Assembly (NCBI GenBank): GCA_018266685.1
Contig: JAFDZY010000407.1
Location: 1-38,336 of the forward strand
Direction: 5' to 3'
Origin: Bacteroidota bacterium
GTDB taxonomy: Bacteria; Bacteroidota; Bacteroidia; Flavobacteriales_F; PHOS-HE28
Length of the DNA: 38,336 nt
Below the pieces are notes generated by a model. The model did no database searches. It was not told the DNA's origin and saw only the letters and a program-made list of their open reading frames with translations. Shown here one piece after another: positions 6,431-14,113 of the stretch (the first letter of the stretch is position 1; each line of letters opens with the position of its first letter). Both the position numbers and the translations under genes were made by a program.

Positions 6431-7504
6431 TCAGGCGCGCACCACCCAGCCGTGTTTGTCCGTTGTCAGGCCCCGGCGGATGTCGTCCAACATTTTGCCG
6501 ATGAGGTTCACTTCGCTATCGGCCTTGAGGTCCGGCAGTTCCAGGTCCTCGCCTTTGTAGCCCACCACCTTGATGGGCGCGATGGTGGCCGCCGTGCCCG
6601 CACCGAACGCAGCGCTCACCTTGCCGTTGCGGATGCCGTTCACCACTTCCTCAACGGTGATCTTCCGCTCGGCCGTCTTCAAGCCTCTTTCGCGCGCCAG
6701 GGTGAGTATGCTGTCCCGCGTGATGCCGGCCAGGATGGTACCGTCCAAGCTGGGCGTGGTGAGCACACCGTCAATGATGAAGAACACGTTCATGGTGCCG
6801 CTCTCCTCGATGTACTTGTGCTCCATGGCATCGGTCCACAGGTTCTGGTGGTAGCCTTTGTCCTGCCCCATCTTGGAGGGATAGAGCCCGCCTGCATAAT
6901 TGCCACCGCACTTCACCTCACCGGTACCGCCGGGAAAGGCGCGGCTGTACTCCAATTCCAGCTTAACGCGCAAAGGTTCCTGGTAGTAACCGCGCACCGG
7001 GCATACGAAGATCATGAACCGGTAGCCCTCGCTGGGCTTCACGCCGATGTACTCATCACTGGCGAACATGAACGGGCGGATGTAGAGGGCGGCATCCTTG
7101 CCATCGGGGAGCCACGCTCCGTCCAGGCGCACCAGCTCCTTCAATCCATCCATGAACAGCGCTTCCGGAATTTGAGGCATGCACATGCGGTGCGCACTGC
7201 GGTTCATCCGCGCAATGTTTGCCTGCGGGCGGAAGAGGTTCACGTTGCCCTCTTCATCGCGGTAGGCCTTCATGCCTTCAAAAATGGTCTGCGCGTAATG
7301 CAGCACCAGCGTGGCCGGGCTCATCTCGAGGTCGGCATACGGCATGATCCGCGGACGTTGCCACCGGCCCTCCTCATAGTCCATCACGAACATGTGGTCG
7401 GTGAACACGCGGCCGAACTTGAGGTGCTCCAGGTCGGTTTCCTGCAGACGGGACTTCTTCACGCGCTCAATATCAATCGCCGGTGCTGTACGGATCATGT
7501 CCAT
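6431..7504 (-). CDS. ilvE: Branched-chain amino acid aminotransferase
   Basis: The 357-residue protein is a class IV PLP aminotransferase of the eukaryotic-like branched-chain type. It transfers the amino group between glutamate and the keto acids of leucine, isoleucine and valine. Visible signatures are FEGMKAYR, FRPQANIARMN, ALYIRPFMFA, the PLP-lysine segment GEVKCGGNYAGGLYPSK (Lys198), EESGTMNVFFI, LDGTILAGITRDSIL and the end HGWVVRA. ATG 7504 lies 11 bp after a perfect TAnnTTTG element; the second ATG at 7498 is equally possible. The longer frame starting at 7591 would run through the promoter and into the divergent recQ start, so it is rejected. Confidence 0.93.
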   Translation of the reverse strand: MDMIRTAPAIDIERVKKSRLQETDLEHLKFGRVFTDHMFVMDYEEGRWQRPRIMPYADLEMSPATLVLHYAQTIFEGMKAYRDEEGNVNLFRPQANIARMNRSAHRMCMPQIPEALFMDGLKELVRLDGAWLPDGKDAALYIRPFMFASDEYIGVKPSEGYRFMIFVCPVRGYYQEPLRVKLELEYSRAFPGGTGEVKCGGNYAGGLYPSKMGQDKGYHQNLWTDAMEHKYIEESGTMNVFFIIDGVLTTPSLDGTILAGITRDSILTLARERGLKTAERKITVEEVVNGIRNGKVSAAFGAGTAATIAPIKVVGYKGEDLELPDLKADSEVNLIGKMLDDIRRGLTTDKHGWVVRA

Positions 7505-7515
7505 CTGGTTTGGTC

Positions 7516-7523
7516 CAAAGGTA
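7516..7523 (-). promoter_or_regulatory. -7 element TACCTTTG of ilvE
   Basis: On the minus strand TACCTTTG matches TAnnTTTG exactly, 11 bp before ATG 7504. A TTG at 19 bp is not found. The 73-bp region shared with recQ probably holds both divergent promoters; TATCCTTG (7561-7568) is a one-mismatch candidate for recQ. Confidence 0.6.
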
Positions 7524-7577
7524 ACCAACACATGCCGGATGCGTCCAGCGGGCCATCCCGTATCCTTGTGGCCACGA

Positions 7578-9350
7578 ATGCCGCGCGACATCCACAGCGT
7601 GCTCCGCGAAGTATGGGGCTATCCCTCCTTCCGCCCCGTACAGGAGGAGGTGGTGCGCACCGTAATGCAGGGACGCGATACCCTGGCCCTGCTGCCCACC
7701 GGAGGGGGAAAGAGCCTTTGCTTCCAGGTGCCGGCACTGGCCTTGGGCAAATTGTGCATCGTGGTATCGCCCTTGATCGCCCTGATGAAAGACCAGGTGC
7801 AACGCCTGAAGAAGCTGGGCGTGCGCGCCGTGGCCGTAACAAGCGGAATGGGTTCAGCGGAGATCGACAATGCGTTGAACAGTGCTTGCTACGGGAAGCT
7901 CGATTTCCTCTACGTTTCCCCGGAGCGCATCGGTTCAGAGCTTTTCGCTGCGCGCCTTGCAAGCATGCCCGTGGGGCTGATCGCGGTGGACGAAGCCCAT
8001 TGCATCAGCCAGTGGGGCTACGATTTCCGGCCGGCATACCTGCTGGTGCACAAGCTGCGCGAGTCACACCCGAAGGTACCCGTGCTGGCGCTTACGGCTT
8101 CCGCAGTGCCGGAAGTGGTGCAGGACATCATGGTGCGGCTGGAATTCCGAAAGCACCATGTGGTCCGAGGTTCGTTCCACCGCCCGGAACTTACCCTGTG
8201 GGCCAGCCATGGCGAGGACAAATTGGGCTATTTGCTGAAGATCGCGCGCCGCAGTGCCGGCAGCGGGATCGTGTACCTGCGGGACCGGCGCGGAACCGTG
8301 CGCACCGCGCAGTTCCTGCAACAGCACGGCATTTCGGCGGCCGCCTACCACGCCGGCCTGCCCCATGATGAACGCGACCGCGTGCAGCAGGAGTGGCTTT
8401 CGGGGGCTGTTCGGTACGTGGCGGCCACCAACGCCTTCGGCATGGGGATCGACAAGCCCGACGTGCGCTGCGTGGTGCACCTGGAACCACCGCCGGACAT
8501 GGAAAGCTATTACCAGGAAGCGGGCCGTGCCGGCCGCGATGGCAAACCATCCTTTGCCATCCTGCTGGCCCACCCCGCGGATGAGCAGAAAATGCGCGAC
8601 AAGCTGGAAGCCTCGTTCCCCTCGCTTGCCGAAGTGCGCCGCGTGTACCAAGCGTTTGCGGACATGCACCGCATTGCCATCGGTTCCGGCCAGTTCGAGG
8701 CCTACGACCTGGACCTGGCTGCATTGGCGCAGCGTTGCGCCCTTGCCCCGGCCAAGGTGAACCATGTGCTCAAGGCATTGGAACTGGATGGCCGCCTGGC
8801 ATTGTCGGACAGTGCACATGCGCCTTCGCGCGTACTGATGCGTGCCCAAGGCGATGCAGTCCACCAGGTCCGCGTTTCCAACAGCCAGGCAGGCCCGTTG
8901 CTGGAAGCCTTGCTCAGGTCCTACGGAGGTTTGTTCGAAGTGCCGGTTCCCATTGACGAGGAACAACTGGCCACGGCAATCGGCAAGTCCGTGGCACAGG
9001 TTCGCAAACTGCTGCACGAACTTGAACGGACCAACGTGCTTTTCTACCGGCCCCGGAGCGATGCGCCCACCGTTACCTTATTGTTGCCGCGTGGCGATGC
9101 CCAATCGCTCACCTTGAAGAAGGAGGCCTTGCATGCCCGTGAGCAGCGCGCCAGGCAGCGCTTGGAAGCCATGGCGCATTATGCCTTCCGGGAGCGGGGC
9201 TGCCGTGAATCGGCCGTATTGAAATACTTTGGCGAGAACGGCGGAACACCTTGCGGCAGGTGCGACAACTGCCGCGCCAACGCCCCGGCGAACTTGTTGG
9301 CCGAGCCGCCTGTTCGTTGGCTAATGGACGAAGGCCACATTTCCGGTTGA
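7578..9350 (+). CDS. recQ: RecQ-family ATP-dependent DNA helicase
   Basis: The 590-residue 3'-5' DNA helicase shows RFRPVQ-type motif 0 (SFRPVQEEVV), Walker A LPTGGGKSLC (about 39-48), the DExH box with RecQ aromatic-rich loop VDEAHCISQWGYDFRPAY (about 135-152), motif VI QEAGRAGRDG (about 315), and a C-terminal zinc cluster CREs...CGRCDNC (about 541-564). The zinc cluster sits at the C-terminal end, after a winged-helix-like region at about 360-540, and no HRDC domain follows. This is the shorter RecQ arrangement that I recall from Bacteroidota. The start is ATG 7578 (MPRDIHSVLREVWGYP); the open frame upstream overlaps ilvE and is not used. It likely acts in recombinational repair, and a glycosylase gene follows 2 bp after its stop. 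Confidence 0.92.
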   Translation: MPRDIHSVLREVWGYPSFRPVQEEVVRTVMQGRDTLALLPTGGGKSLCFQVPALALGKLCIVVSPLIALMKDQVQRLKKLGVRAVAVTSGMGSAEIDNALNSACYGKLDFLYVSPERIGSELFAARLASMPVGLIAVDEAHCISQWGYDFRPAYLLVHKLRESHPKVPVLALTASAVPEVVQDIMVRLEFRKHHVVRGSFHRPELTLWASHGEDKLGYLLKIARRSAGSGIVYLRDRRGTVRTAQFLQQHGISAAAYHAGLPHDERDRVQQEWLSGAVRYVAATNAFGMGIDKPDVRCVVHLEPPPDMESYYQEAGRAGRDGKPSFAILLAHPADEQKMRDKLEASFPSLAEVRRVYQAFADMHRIAIGSGQFEAYDLDLAALAQRCALAPAKVNHVLKALELDGRLALSDSAHAPSRVLMRAQGDAVHQVRVSNSQAGPLLEALLRSYGGLFEVPVPIDEEQLATAIGKSVAQVRKLLHELERTNVLFYRPRSDAPTVTLLLPRGDAQSLTLKKEALHAREQRARQRLEAMAHYAFRERGCRESAVLKYFGENGGTPCGRCDNCRANAPANLLAEPPVRWLMDEGHISG

Positions 9351-9352
9351 AC

Positions 9353-9940
9353 ATGCCCAGGGGCAAACTTCCACGCTCTTTCTATGCCAGGCCCGACGTG
9401 GTTGCCGTAGCGCGCGACCTGCTCGGCAAGGTGCTCGTTACCCGGATCGGCGGTGCAACCACGGCTGCCGTGATCACCGAGACCGAGGCGTACATGGGCG
9501 CGGTGGACAAAGCCTCGCATGCCTACGGCGGAAAGGTGACGCCACGCAACAAGGTGATGTACGGCGAGGCCGGACATGCTTATGTCTATCTCTGCTACGG
9601 CATCCACCATCTGTTCAACGTGGTCACCAACGCGCACGGCGTTGCCCACGCGGTACTGGTGCGGGCGGTGCATCCGTTGGAAGGCCTGGACGTGATGCTG
9701 AAGCGCCGCAACATGAAAAAACTCACCACTGGTGGGCCGGGCACGCTTACCCAGGCCCTCGGCATCCTTACTGCGCATACCGGTACCGACCTGCTCGGCG
9801 ACCTGATCACCATCGAAGACCGTGGCATCGCCGTACCGCGCAAGGCCATCATCACCGGGCCCCGCATCGGCGTGGACTACGCCGGTGAAGATGCGCTACT
9901 TCCCTACCGGTTCCACTTTGACCCCTCCATCCTGAAATGA
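9353..9940 (+). CDS. DNA-3-methyladenine glycosylase (AAG/MPG type)
   Basis: The 195-residue protein is a monofunctional glycosylase that removes alkylated purines such as 3-methyladenine in base-excision repair. It shows the family signatures LARDLLGKVLVTR-like RDLLGK, TETEAYMG with the catalytic glutamate (GAVDKASHAYGGKVTPRN), the YVYLCYGIHHLFNVVT block, VLVRAVHPLEG, GPGTLTQALGI and GPRIGVDYAGE. Length and order are complete. It starts 2 bp after the recQ stop and its last 4 bases (ATGA) overlap the fmt start, so recQ, this gene and fmt form a tight operon. Confidence 0.93.
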   Translation: MPRGKLPRSFYARPDVVAVARDLLGKVLVTRIGGATTAAVITETEAYMGAVDKASHAYGGKVTPRNKVMYGEAGHAYVYLCYGIHHLFNVVTNAHGVAHAVLVRAVHPLEGLDVMLKRRNMKKLTTGGPGTLTQALGILTAHTGTDLLGDLITIEDRGIAVPRKAIITGPRIGVDYAGEDALLPYRFHFDPSILK

Positions 9941-10893
9941 ACCAACGTATCATCTTTATGGGTACTCCCCCCTTTGCGGTGGCATCGCTCAATGCCCTGG
10001 TGGCTGCCGACATGGAAGTGGCCGCCGTGGTCACCGCCCCGGACCGCCCGGCAGGACGCGGTCAACAACTGCGCATCAGTGCGGTGAAGGAACGTGCATT
10101 GGAACTGGGGCTGCCGGTACTGCAACCAACCAACCTCAAGGCACCGGAGTTCCACGATCAGCTCGAAGCCTTCCATGCTTCCTTATATATAGTGGTGGCA
10201 TTCCGCATGCTGCCGGAACTGGTATGGGGCAGGCCCCCGTTGGGCACGGTGAACTTGCACGCCTCGCTCCTGCCCGACTACCGCGGTGCCGCACCGATCA
10301 ACTGGGCCGTGATCAATGGCGAGCAGCGGACAGGCGTCACCACTTTCCTGCTCAATGGCCGCATTGACACCGGCGACATCCTGCTCCGCGAACAATTGGA
10401 GATCGGCGCGGAGGAATCCGCGGGCTCGGTGCACGACCGCCTGATGAACATTGGTGCCGAACTGCTCACACGCACGGCCAAGAACATCTTCGACGGCACC
10501 AGCACCCCTGTTCCACAGAATGAGTTTGAGGGCAGCGCCATGCATGCCGCCCCGAAGCTCACTCCGGAAAATTGCCGCATAGATTGGAACGCAAGTGCAC
10601 AGCGCGTACATGACCATATCCGCGGCCTTTCACCATATCCGGGAGCATGGACACAGTGGAAGGAAGACGGCCGGCCGGCGAAACAATTCAAGGTGCTTGC
10701 CGCTGAGCGTGCACGGCCGCACGGAAAGCAACCCGCCGCCGGCGTGGTGGAAGTTCACGGAGAGCATCTATATATAGGATGCGGCACAGGTTGCATTCGG
10801 GCCGTGGAGGTGCAGCTTGAGGGCAAGCGGCCCATGGAGGCCGGTGCCTTCGTCCGGGGCCTGCACCGCCGCGAGGGGATCACATTGGAATAG
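9937..10893 (+). CDS. fmt: Methionyl-tRNA formyltransferase
   Basis: The 318-residue protein transfers a formyl group from 10-formyltetrahydrofolate to initiator methionyl-tRNA. The N-terminal domain has IIFMGTPPFAVASL, APDRPAGRGQQL, and the catalytic NLHASLLPDYRGAAPINWAVINGE (Asn, His and Asp of the formyltransferase site), followed by TGVTTFLLNGRIDTGDIL. The C-terminal domain (IDWNASAQRVHDHIRGLSPYPGAWT, then GALVRGLHRREG-like FVRGLHRREGITLE) is the tRNA-binding barrel. Length is normal. It is translationally coupled to the glycosylase by an ATGA overlap. Downstream is a 222-bp spacer holding the HU promoter. Confidence 0.95.
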   Translation: MNQRIIFMGTPPFAVASLNALVAADMEVAAVVTAPDRPAGRGQQLRISAVKERALELGLPVLQPTNLKAPEFHDQLEAFHASLYIVVAFRMLPELVWGRPPLGTVNLHASLLPDYRGAAPINWAVINGEQRTGVTTFLLNGRIDTGDILLREQLEIGAEESAGSVHDRLMNIGAELLTRTAKNIFDGTSTPVPQNEFEGSAMHAAPKLTPENCRIDWNASAQRVHDHIRGLSPYPGAWTQWKEDGRPAKQFKVLAAERARPHGKQPAAGVVEVHGEHLYIGCGTGCIRAVEVQLEGKRPMEAGAFVRGLHRREGITLE

Positions 10894-11041
10894 CACATGA
10901 GCTGATCATTGGCGATGCCGGACCAACAGGAAATCACCAAACTGCCACTGCCTGGAACCCTTGGTATCAGTACAAATCCGGCCGACTTATGAACAAACAC
11001 CCTGATTTTTCAACATTTTCCGGCCATTGCCCCGGAAACCC

Positions 11042-11071
11042 TTGACAGCAGGGGCTTCGCGGATACATTTG
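11042..11071 (+). promoter_or_regulatory. Promoter of the HU gene (TTG, 19 bp, TACATTTG)
   Basis: TTG at 11042-11044 (within TTGACA) is followed after exactly 19 bp by TACATTTG at 11064-11071, a perfect fit to the Bacteroidota consensus. Transcription would start near 11077. This decides the start of the HU gene, because the ATG at 11074 would lie at or before the transcript start. The rest of the 10894-11041 spacer shows nothing that I can name. Confidence 0.75.
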
Positions 11072-11115
11072 CGATGAGTACCGAAAACAAACCAACACTC
11101 AAAACCAAAACGAAC

Positions 11116-11394
11116 ATGGGACTGAACAAAGCTGAACTGATCGAATCCATGGCCGCTGAGGCCAAGATCTCCAAGGCTGACGCAAAGCGCGCCCTGGATG
11201 CCTTTGTGAGCAACACCACCAAGGCCCTGAAGAAGGGTGACCGCGTGGCCCTCGTGGGCTTCGGCACCTTCAGCATCTCCAAGCGCGCCGCTCGCAAGGG
11301 CCGCAACCCCCAAACCGGCAAGGAGATCAAGATCGCTGCCAAGAAGGTGGTGAAGTTCAAGGCCGGTGCCGACCTCGCCAAGAAGGTGAAGTAA
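11116..11394 (+). CDS. HU-family DNA-binding protein
   Basis: The 92-residue protein is a standard HU/IHF-type nucleoid protein: N-terminal helices ([19 protein letters not shown], then [19 protein letters not shown]), the DNA-binding arm region [33 protein letters not shown] and the C-terminal [17 protein letters not shown]. An in-frame ATG exists at 11074, but the promoter places the transcript start there, so ATG 11116, which gives normal HU length, is chosen. It is followed by a strong terminator, so it is probably a monocistronic, highly expressed gene. Alternatives such as IHF are unlikely given the family residues. Confidence 0.93.
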   Translation: MGLNKAELIESMAAEAKISKADAKRALDAFVSNTTKALKKGDRVALVGFGTFSISKRAARKGRNPQTGKEIKIAAKKVVKFKAGADLAKKVK

Positions 11395-11415
11395 GCACCC
11401 CCCTCCGAATTACTG

Positions 11416-11450
11416 AAAGGGTCCTCCATCCGTGGAGGACCTTTTCTTTT
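11416..11450 (+). terminator. Intrinsic terminator after HU
   Basis: GTCCTCCA (11421-11428) and TGGAGGAC (11433-11440) form a stem with a TCCG loop, extended by AAAGG and CTTTT, followed by CTTTTCTTTT. It lies 22 bp after the HU stop. Confidence 0.85.
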
Positions 11451-11472
11451 GCACCCAGCCCAACACCTCACC

Positions 11473-12171
11473 ATGGCCTCCGACGCCGAACTCTACGCCC
11501 AGCTCGCTCCCTTCATTTCCGACAACAAGCGGGCACTCTTCGACCGCATCTCGCGCGAGCGCACCCGCCACGTTACCGTGGTATTGGAGGACATCTACCA
11601 ACCGCACAACGCCAGTGCCGTGGTGCGCACCGCCGACCTGCTCGGCGTGCAGGACATCCACATCATAGAGAACAGGAACAAGTACACGGTGAACCCGGAC
11701 GTCACCCTGGGCTCATCGAAGTGGACGAACATGATACGCTACCGCGAGCGCGACGCGGACAACGCACAACGTTGCATCAATGCACTGAAGGCACGCGGCT
11801 ACCGGATCGTGGCCACTTCGCCGCGCGCGGACAGCGTGGCGCCCGAATCCATTCCGCTGGACCAGCCAATGGCCTTCTGTTTCGGCACCGAACTCACCGG
11901 ACTGAGCGATGCGATGATGGCAAACGCCGACACCTTCCTCCGCATACCCATGCACGGCTTCACCGAGAGCTACAACATATCGGTCTCCGCTGCGATCGTG
12001 CTGTATACCGTGGTGCAGCGCCTGCGCAACAGCGATGTGCAATGGCGCATGGGAAGCACGGAGCGCGATGCGCTCCTGCTGGACTGGGCGCGCAAGACGG
12101 TGCATTCGGCGCAGCACATTGAAGCGCTCTTCATCAAGGGCGATCAAGGTGGAGCAGCACCGCGCGAATAG
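11473..12171 (+). CDS. TrmH/SpoU-family tRNA or rRNA 2'-O-methyltransferase
   Basis: The 232-residue protein has the SPOUT methyltransferase motifs: motif 1 VVLEDIYQPHNASAVVRTAD (conserved N and R), motif 2 MAFCFGTELTGLSDAM, and motif 3 IPMHGFTESYNISVSAAIVLY with the knotted SAM site. The preceding N-terminal helical region (ELYAQLAPFISDNKRALFDRI) and lysine/arginine content resemble TrmH-like tRNA guanosine-2'-O-methyltransferases (Gm18), which is the favoured activity; rRNA cannot be excluded. The start is ATG 11473; an upstream TTG at 11449 lies in the HU terminator and is rejected. The gene has no obvious promoter between the terminator and its start, so read-through from HU is possible. 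Confidence 0.87.
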   Translation: MASDAELYAQLAPFISDNKRALFDRISRERTRHVTVVLEDIYQPHNASAVVRTADLLGVQDIHIIENRNKYTVNPDVTLGSSKWTNMIRYRERDADNAQRCINALKARGYRIVATSPRADSVAPESIPLDQPMAFCFGTELTGLSDAMMANADTFLRIPMHGFTESYNISVSAAIVLYTVVQRLRNSDVQWRMGSTERDALLLDWARKTVHSAQHIEALFIKGDQGGAAPRE

Positions 12172-12474
12172 TGCACCGCGCGTGCACTGATCCAATTGCA
12201 GTTCATACTGCATTCACCTCGCTGCGCACTTTTTCCGATCGCCGCAATGCATTCCGAAGAACGCCGGTGAAGCGTTGCAATATGCGCGAAACGCAGATCA
12301 CAAATAATTGTGCAACCTTCTGAACAAGGCCGCCACCAAGCCTTTCAGCGCAACATCACCTTAAGGTGCGCTATCATCACCGCTGTTCGGAGCGTGGTCG
12401 TGCAACACGGTTCTCAACACATCATCGTGGAGAAATGAAACCATTGCACCGCTGATCGCGTTGCAGCATCCCGG
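12172..12474. other. Gene-free, AT-richer stretch with small palindromes
   Basis: No supported gene is found here. GTGCACCGCGCGTGCAC (12171-12187) forms a hairpin right at the stop of the methyltransferase gene. TGCAGTTCATACTGCA (12197-12212) is a 6-bp stem with a 4-base loop, followed by CACTTTTT further on. CACCTTAAGGTG (12357-12368) is a perfect palindrome that could be a protein site. I see no tRNA or known riboswitch fold, but a small RNA is not excluded. Confidence 0.4.
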
Positions 12475-12482
12475 TAGATTTG
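12475..12482 (+). promoter_or_regulatory. -7 element TAGATTTG of the THX-like gene
   Basis: TAGATTTG matches TAnnTTTG exactly, 25 bp before ATG 12508. No TTG is placed at the usual 19 bp. Confidence 0.55.
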
Positions 12483-12507
12483 GATCAAATCCTAAACACT
12501 CCATACA

Positions 12508-12714
12508 ATGGGTAAAGGTGACATGAAGACGAAGAAAGGTAAGCGTACCGCCGGCAGCAAAGGCAAGGCCCGTCCTGCCAAGCGCACGGTAGCCTCTGCC
12601 AAGAAGGCCGCCGCCAAGAAGGCCGCGCCGAAGAAGAAGGCCGCGCCGAAGAAGAAGGCTGCCGCCAAGAAGAAGGCCGCGCCGAAGAAGAAGGCTGCCG
12701 CCAAGAAGAAGTAA
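12508..12714 (+). CDS. THX-like small ribosomal protein with lysine/alanine-rich histone-like tail
   Basis: The 68-residue protein begins MGKGDMKTKKGKRTAGSKGK, which matches the bTHX family of the small ribosomal subunit as known in Bacteroidota (GKGDxKTxxGK, then RP). Normal bTHX proteins are only about 25-45 residues long. Here the THX-like head (about residues 1-28) continues into a histone-H1-like tail made almost only of Lys, Ala and Pro: KKAAAKKAAPKKKAAPKKKA and so on, built from AAPKKK and AAAKKK blocks encoded by 18-bp DNA repeats. The head predicts ribosome binding and the tail predicts RNA or DNA binding. A histone H1-like HctA/Hc1-type protein is the alternative. The gene has its own promoter and a strong terminator. 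Confidence 0.7.
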   Translation: MGKGDMKTKKGKRTAGSKGKARPAKRTVASAKKAAAKKAAPKKKAAPKKKAAAKKKAAPKKKAAAKKK

Positions 12715-12733
12715 GTAAAGCGCGACAGAAGCA

Positions 12734-12759
12734 AAGACCCCCGATCATTCGGGGGTCTT
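12734..12759. terminator. Bidirectional terminator between the THX-like gene and pdxH
   Basis: AAGACCCCCGA (12734-12744) and TCGGGGGTCTT (12749-12759) form a perfect 11-bp stem with a TCAT loop. It lies between convergent genes and can serve both strands. Confidence 0.85.
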
Positions 12760-12804
12760 CTGCTTTATGGCACTTCCATGCACGCCCGTGCAGCCGAAGT
12801 GGTA

Positions 12805-13449
12805 CTAAGGTTGCAACCGCATGCGTTGCCAACTGCCATCGCTGAAGCGTTCAAACACGATCCTGTCGTGCATGCGGTTGGAGCGTCCTTGCCAGAACTC
12901 AATCCGCACGGGCTTCACCAGCACACCGCCCCAATGGTCCGGCCGTGGAACCTCGTGGCCCTCGAAGCGCTGCTCCCAGCGGCTGAACCGTTCCTCCATG
13001 GTCTTCCTGTCCTCCACCACGCGGCTCTGGTCACTGCTCCATGCACCAATGCAACTTTCCCGAGGGCGCGATGCGAAGTAGGCATCGCTCTCTTCCGTTG
13101 GCAAGTGCTCCGCCTTTCCTTCAATGCGCACCTGGCGCTCCATCGCGGGCCAGAAAAATGTGAGCGCCGCACGCGGATCGCGCTCCAGGTCCATGGACTT
13201 GCGGCTGTTGTAGTTGGTGAAGAATACGAAGCCCCTGTGGTCCACATGGCGCAACAGCACCACGCGGCAACTGATGCTCGCGCTGCCCGCCGTGGATAAC
13301 ATCATTGCATTGTGCTCCGGCACCTTGCCCTGCTCCGCCGCGTCCAGCCACGCCACGAACAAGTGCATGGGATCCATCCCCGCATCCTCTTCCTCCAAGC
13401 TCATCTTGTGGTAGTCCGTCCGTGTTTCCACGATCCTATCCTCGCTCAT
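12805..13449 (-). CDS. pdxH: Pyridoxamine 5'-phosphate oxidase
   Basis: The 214-residue flavoprotein oxidises pyridoxine or pyridoxamine 5'-phosphate to pyridoxal 5'-phosphate, the cofactor used by both aminotransferases in this window. Family features are present: DYHKMSLEEEDAGMDPMHLF at the N-terminus, the FMN-binding segment CRVVLLRHVDHRGFVFFTNYNSRKSMDLE, FWPAMERQVRIEGKAE, SRPRESCIGAWSSDQS, and the C-terminal signature PVRIEFWQGRSNRMHDRIVFER, ending RMRLQP. It starts at ATG 13449; the frame upstream to 13515 overlaps the divergent AlgH leader and is not used. Length and motif order are normal. Confidence 0.94.
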   Translation of the reverse strand: MSEDRIVETRTDYHKMSLEEEDAGMDPMHLFVAWLDAAEQGKVPEHNAMMLSTAGSASISCRVVLLRHVDHRGFVFFTNYNSRKSMDLERDPRAALTFFWPAMERQVRIEGKAEHLPTEESDAYFASRPRESCIGAWSSDQSRVVEDRKTMEERFSRWEQRFEGHEVPRPDHWGGVLVKPVRIEFWQGRSNRMHDRIVFERFSDGSWQRMRLQP

Positions 13450-13525
13450 GGTTGTTGTATTTCCAACGGCGAAGTTACCGGCGCGCACGCCAGCACCGCA
13501 TGCACTATCTTTCATGCGTCATCCA

Positions 13526-14113
13526 ATGTCAAAAGACCCGCTCGAACTTTCACCGCCTAACCCGCTTGCTCCTTCACCGGGTACCCTGCTCGTGAGCGGA
13601 CCTTACCTGTCCGACCCCTATTTCCGCCGCACAGTGGTGCTGCTATGCATGCACGACCCCGACGGCTCCTTTGGCCTGGTGCTGAACCGGCCCCTGGAAA
13701 CCAACATTGCCGACCTGATGACGGAGCTGCCCAACCTGCCCTCCCCCGTGGGCATTGGCGGTCCCGTGCAAAGCGGCAACCTCTTCTTCCTGCACACGCT
13801 GGGGCCGCGCATTACCGGAAGCCTCAACGTGGTGGACGGCATCAGCATGGGGGGCGACTTCCAGCAGTTGTGCGCGGTGCTCAATGCCTCGCCGAAGCTG
13901 GCCAGGCACGTGCGCTTTTTTGTGGGGTACAGCGGCTGGGGAGCGGACCAGTTGAACAGCGAGATCGGCAACAACTCCTGGCTCGTAACCCCCGCCAGCA
14001 AGCGATCGGTAATGGGCACGGAAGCCAAGGACCTCTGGGCTGGCACATTGCGCGGCATGGGGCCGAAGTATGCGCCGCTGGCAAACTTCCCGGAAGATCC
14101 CTCGCTCAACTGA
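13526..14113 (+). CDS. YqgE/AlgH family protein
   Basis: The 195-residue protein matches the YqgE/AlgH family (DUF179): GTLLVSGPYLSDPYFRRTVVLL, HDPDGSFGLVLNRPL, the glycine-rich VGIGGPVQSGNLFFLHT, and VRFFVGYSGWGADQLNSEI, with ELxxxxW-type ending. Its biochemical role is unknown; the Pseudomonas member was named as an alginate regulator. The start 13526 follows TATCTTTC (13506-13513), a near -7 element; ATG 13514 is an alternative. It is divergent from pdxH and its last 8 bases overlap the stop of the convergent class IV PLP enzyme. Confidence 0.9.
   Translation: MSKDPLELSPPNPLAPSPGTLLVSGPYLSDPYFRRTVVLLCMHDPDGSFGLVLNRPLETNIADLMTELPNLPSPVGIGGPVQSGNLFFLHTLGPRITGSLNVVDGISMGGDFQQLCAVLNASPKLARHVRFFVGYSGWGADQLNSEIGNNSWLVTPASKRSVMGTEAKDLWAGTLRGMGPKYAPLANFPEDPSLN

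Noticed and set aside
6455-6475. GTTGTC-like string TTGTCCGTTGTCAGG within ilvE, matching the spacer repeats.
   Set aside because: It encodes the family-typical C-terminal LTTDKHGW segment, so the match is likely chance.
7392-7577. Longer recQ start from 7392.
   Set aside because: The extension is antisense to ilvE and lacks any match to RecQ; ATG 7578 begins at the conserved part.
6389-8368. 659-codon open frame on the plus strand.
   Set aside because: It runs antisense to ilvE and out of frame with recQ; the protein has no family features and its length follows from GC-rich codons.
11074-11115. ATG 11074 as the start of HU.
   Set aside because: It lies inside or before the expected transcript start given the perfect promoter; ATG 11116 gives family length.
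12595-12712. The 18-bp repeats in the THX-like tail as a sequencing or assembly artefact.
   Set aside because: The frame is kept, the gene has a promoter and terminator, and similar tail composition occurs in the START-like protein, so a real repeat is more likely, though exact unit number may vary.
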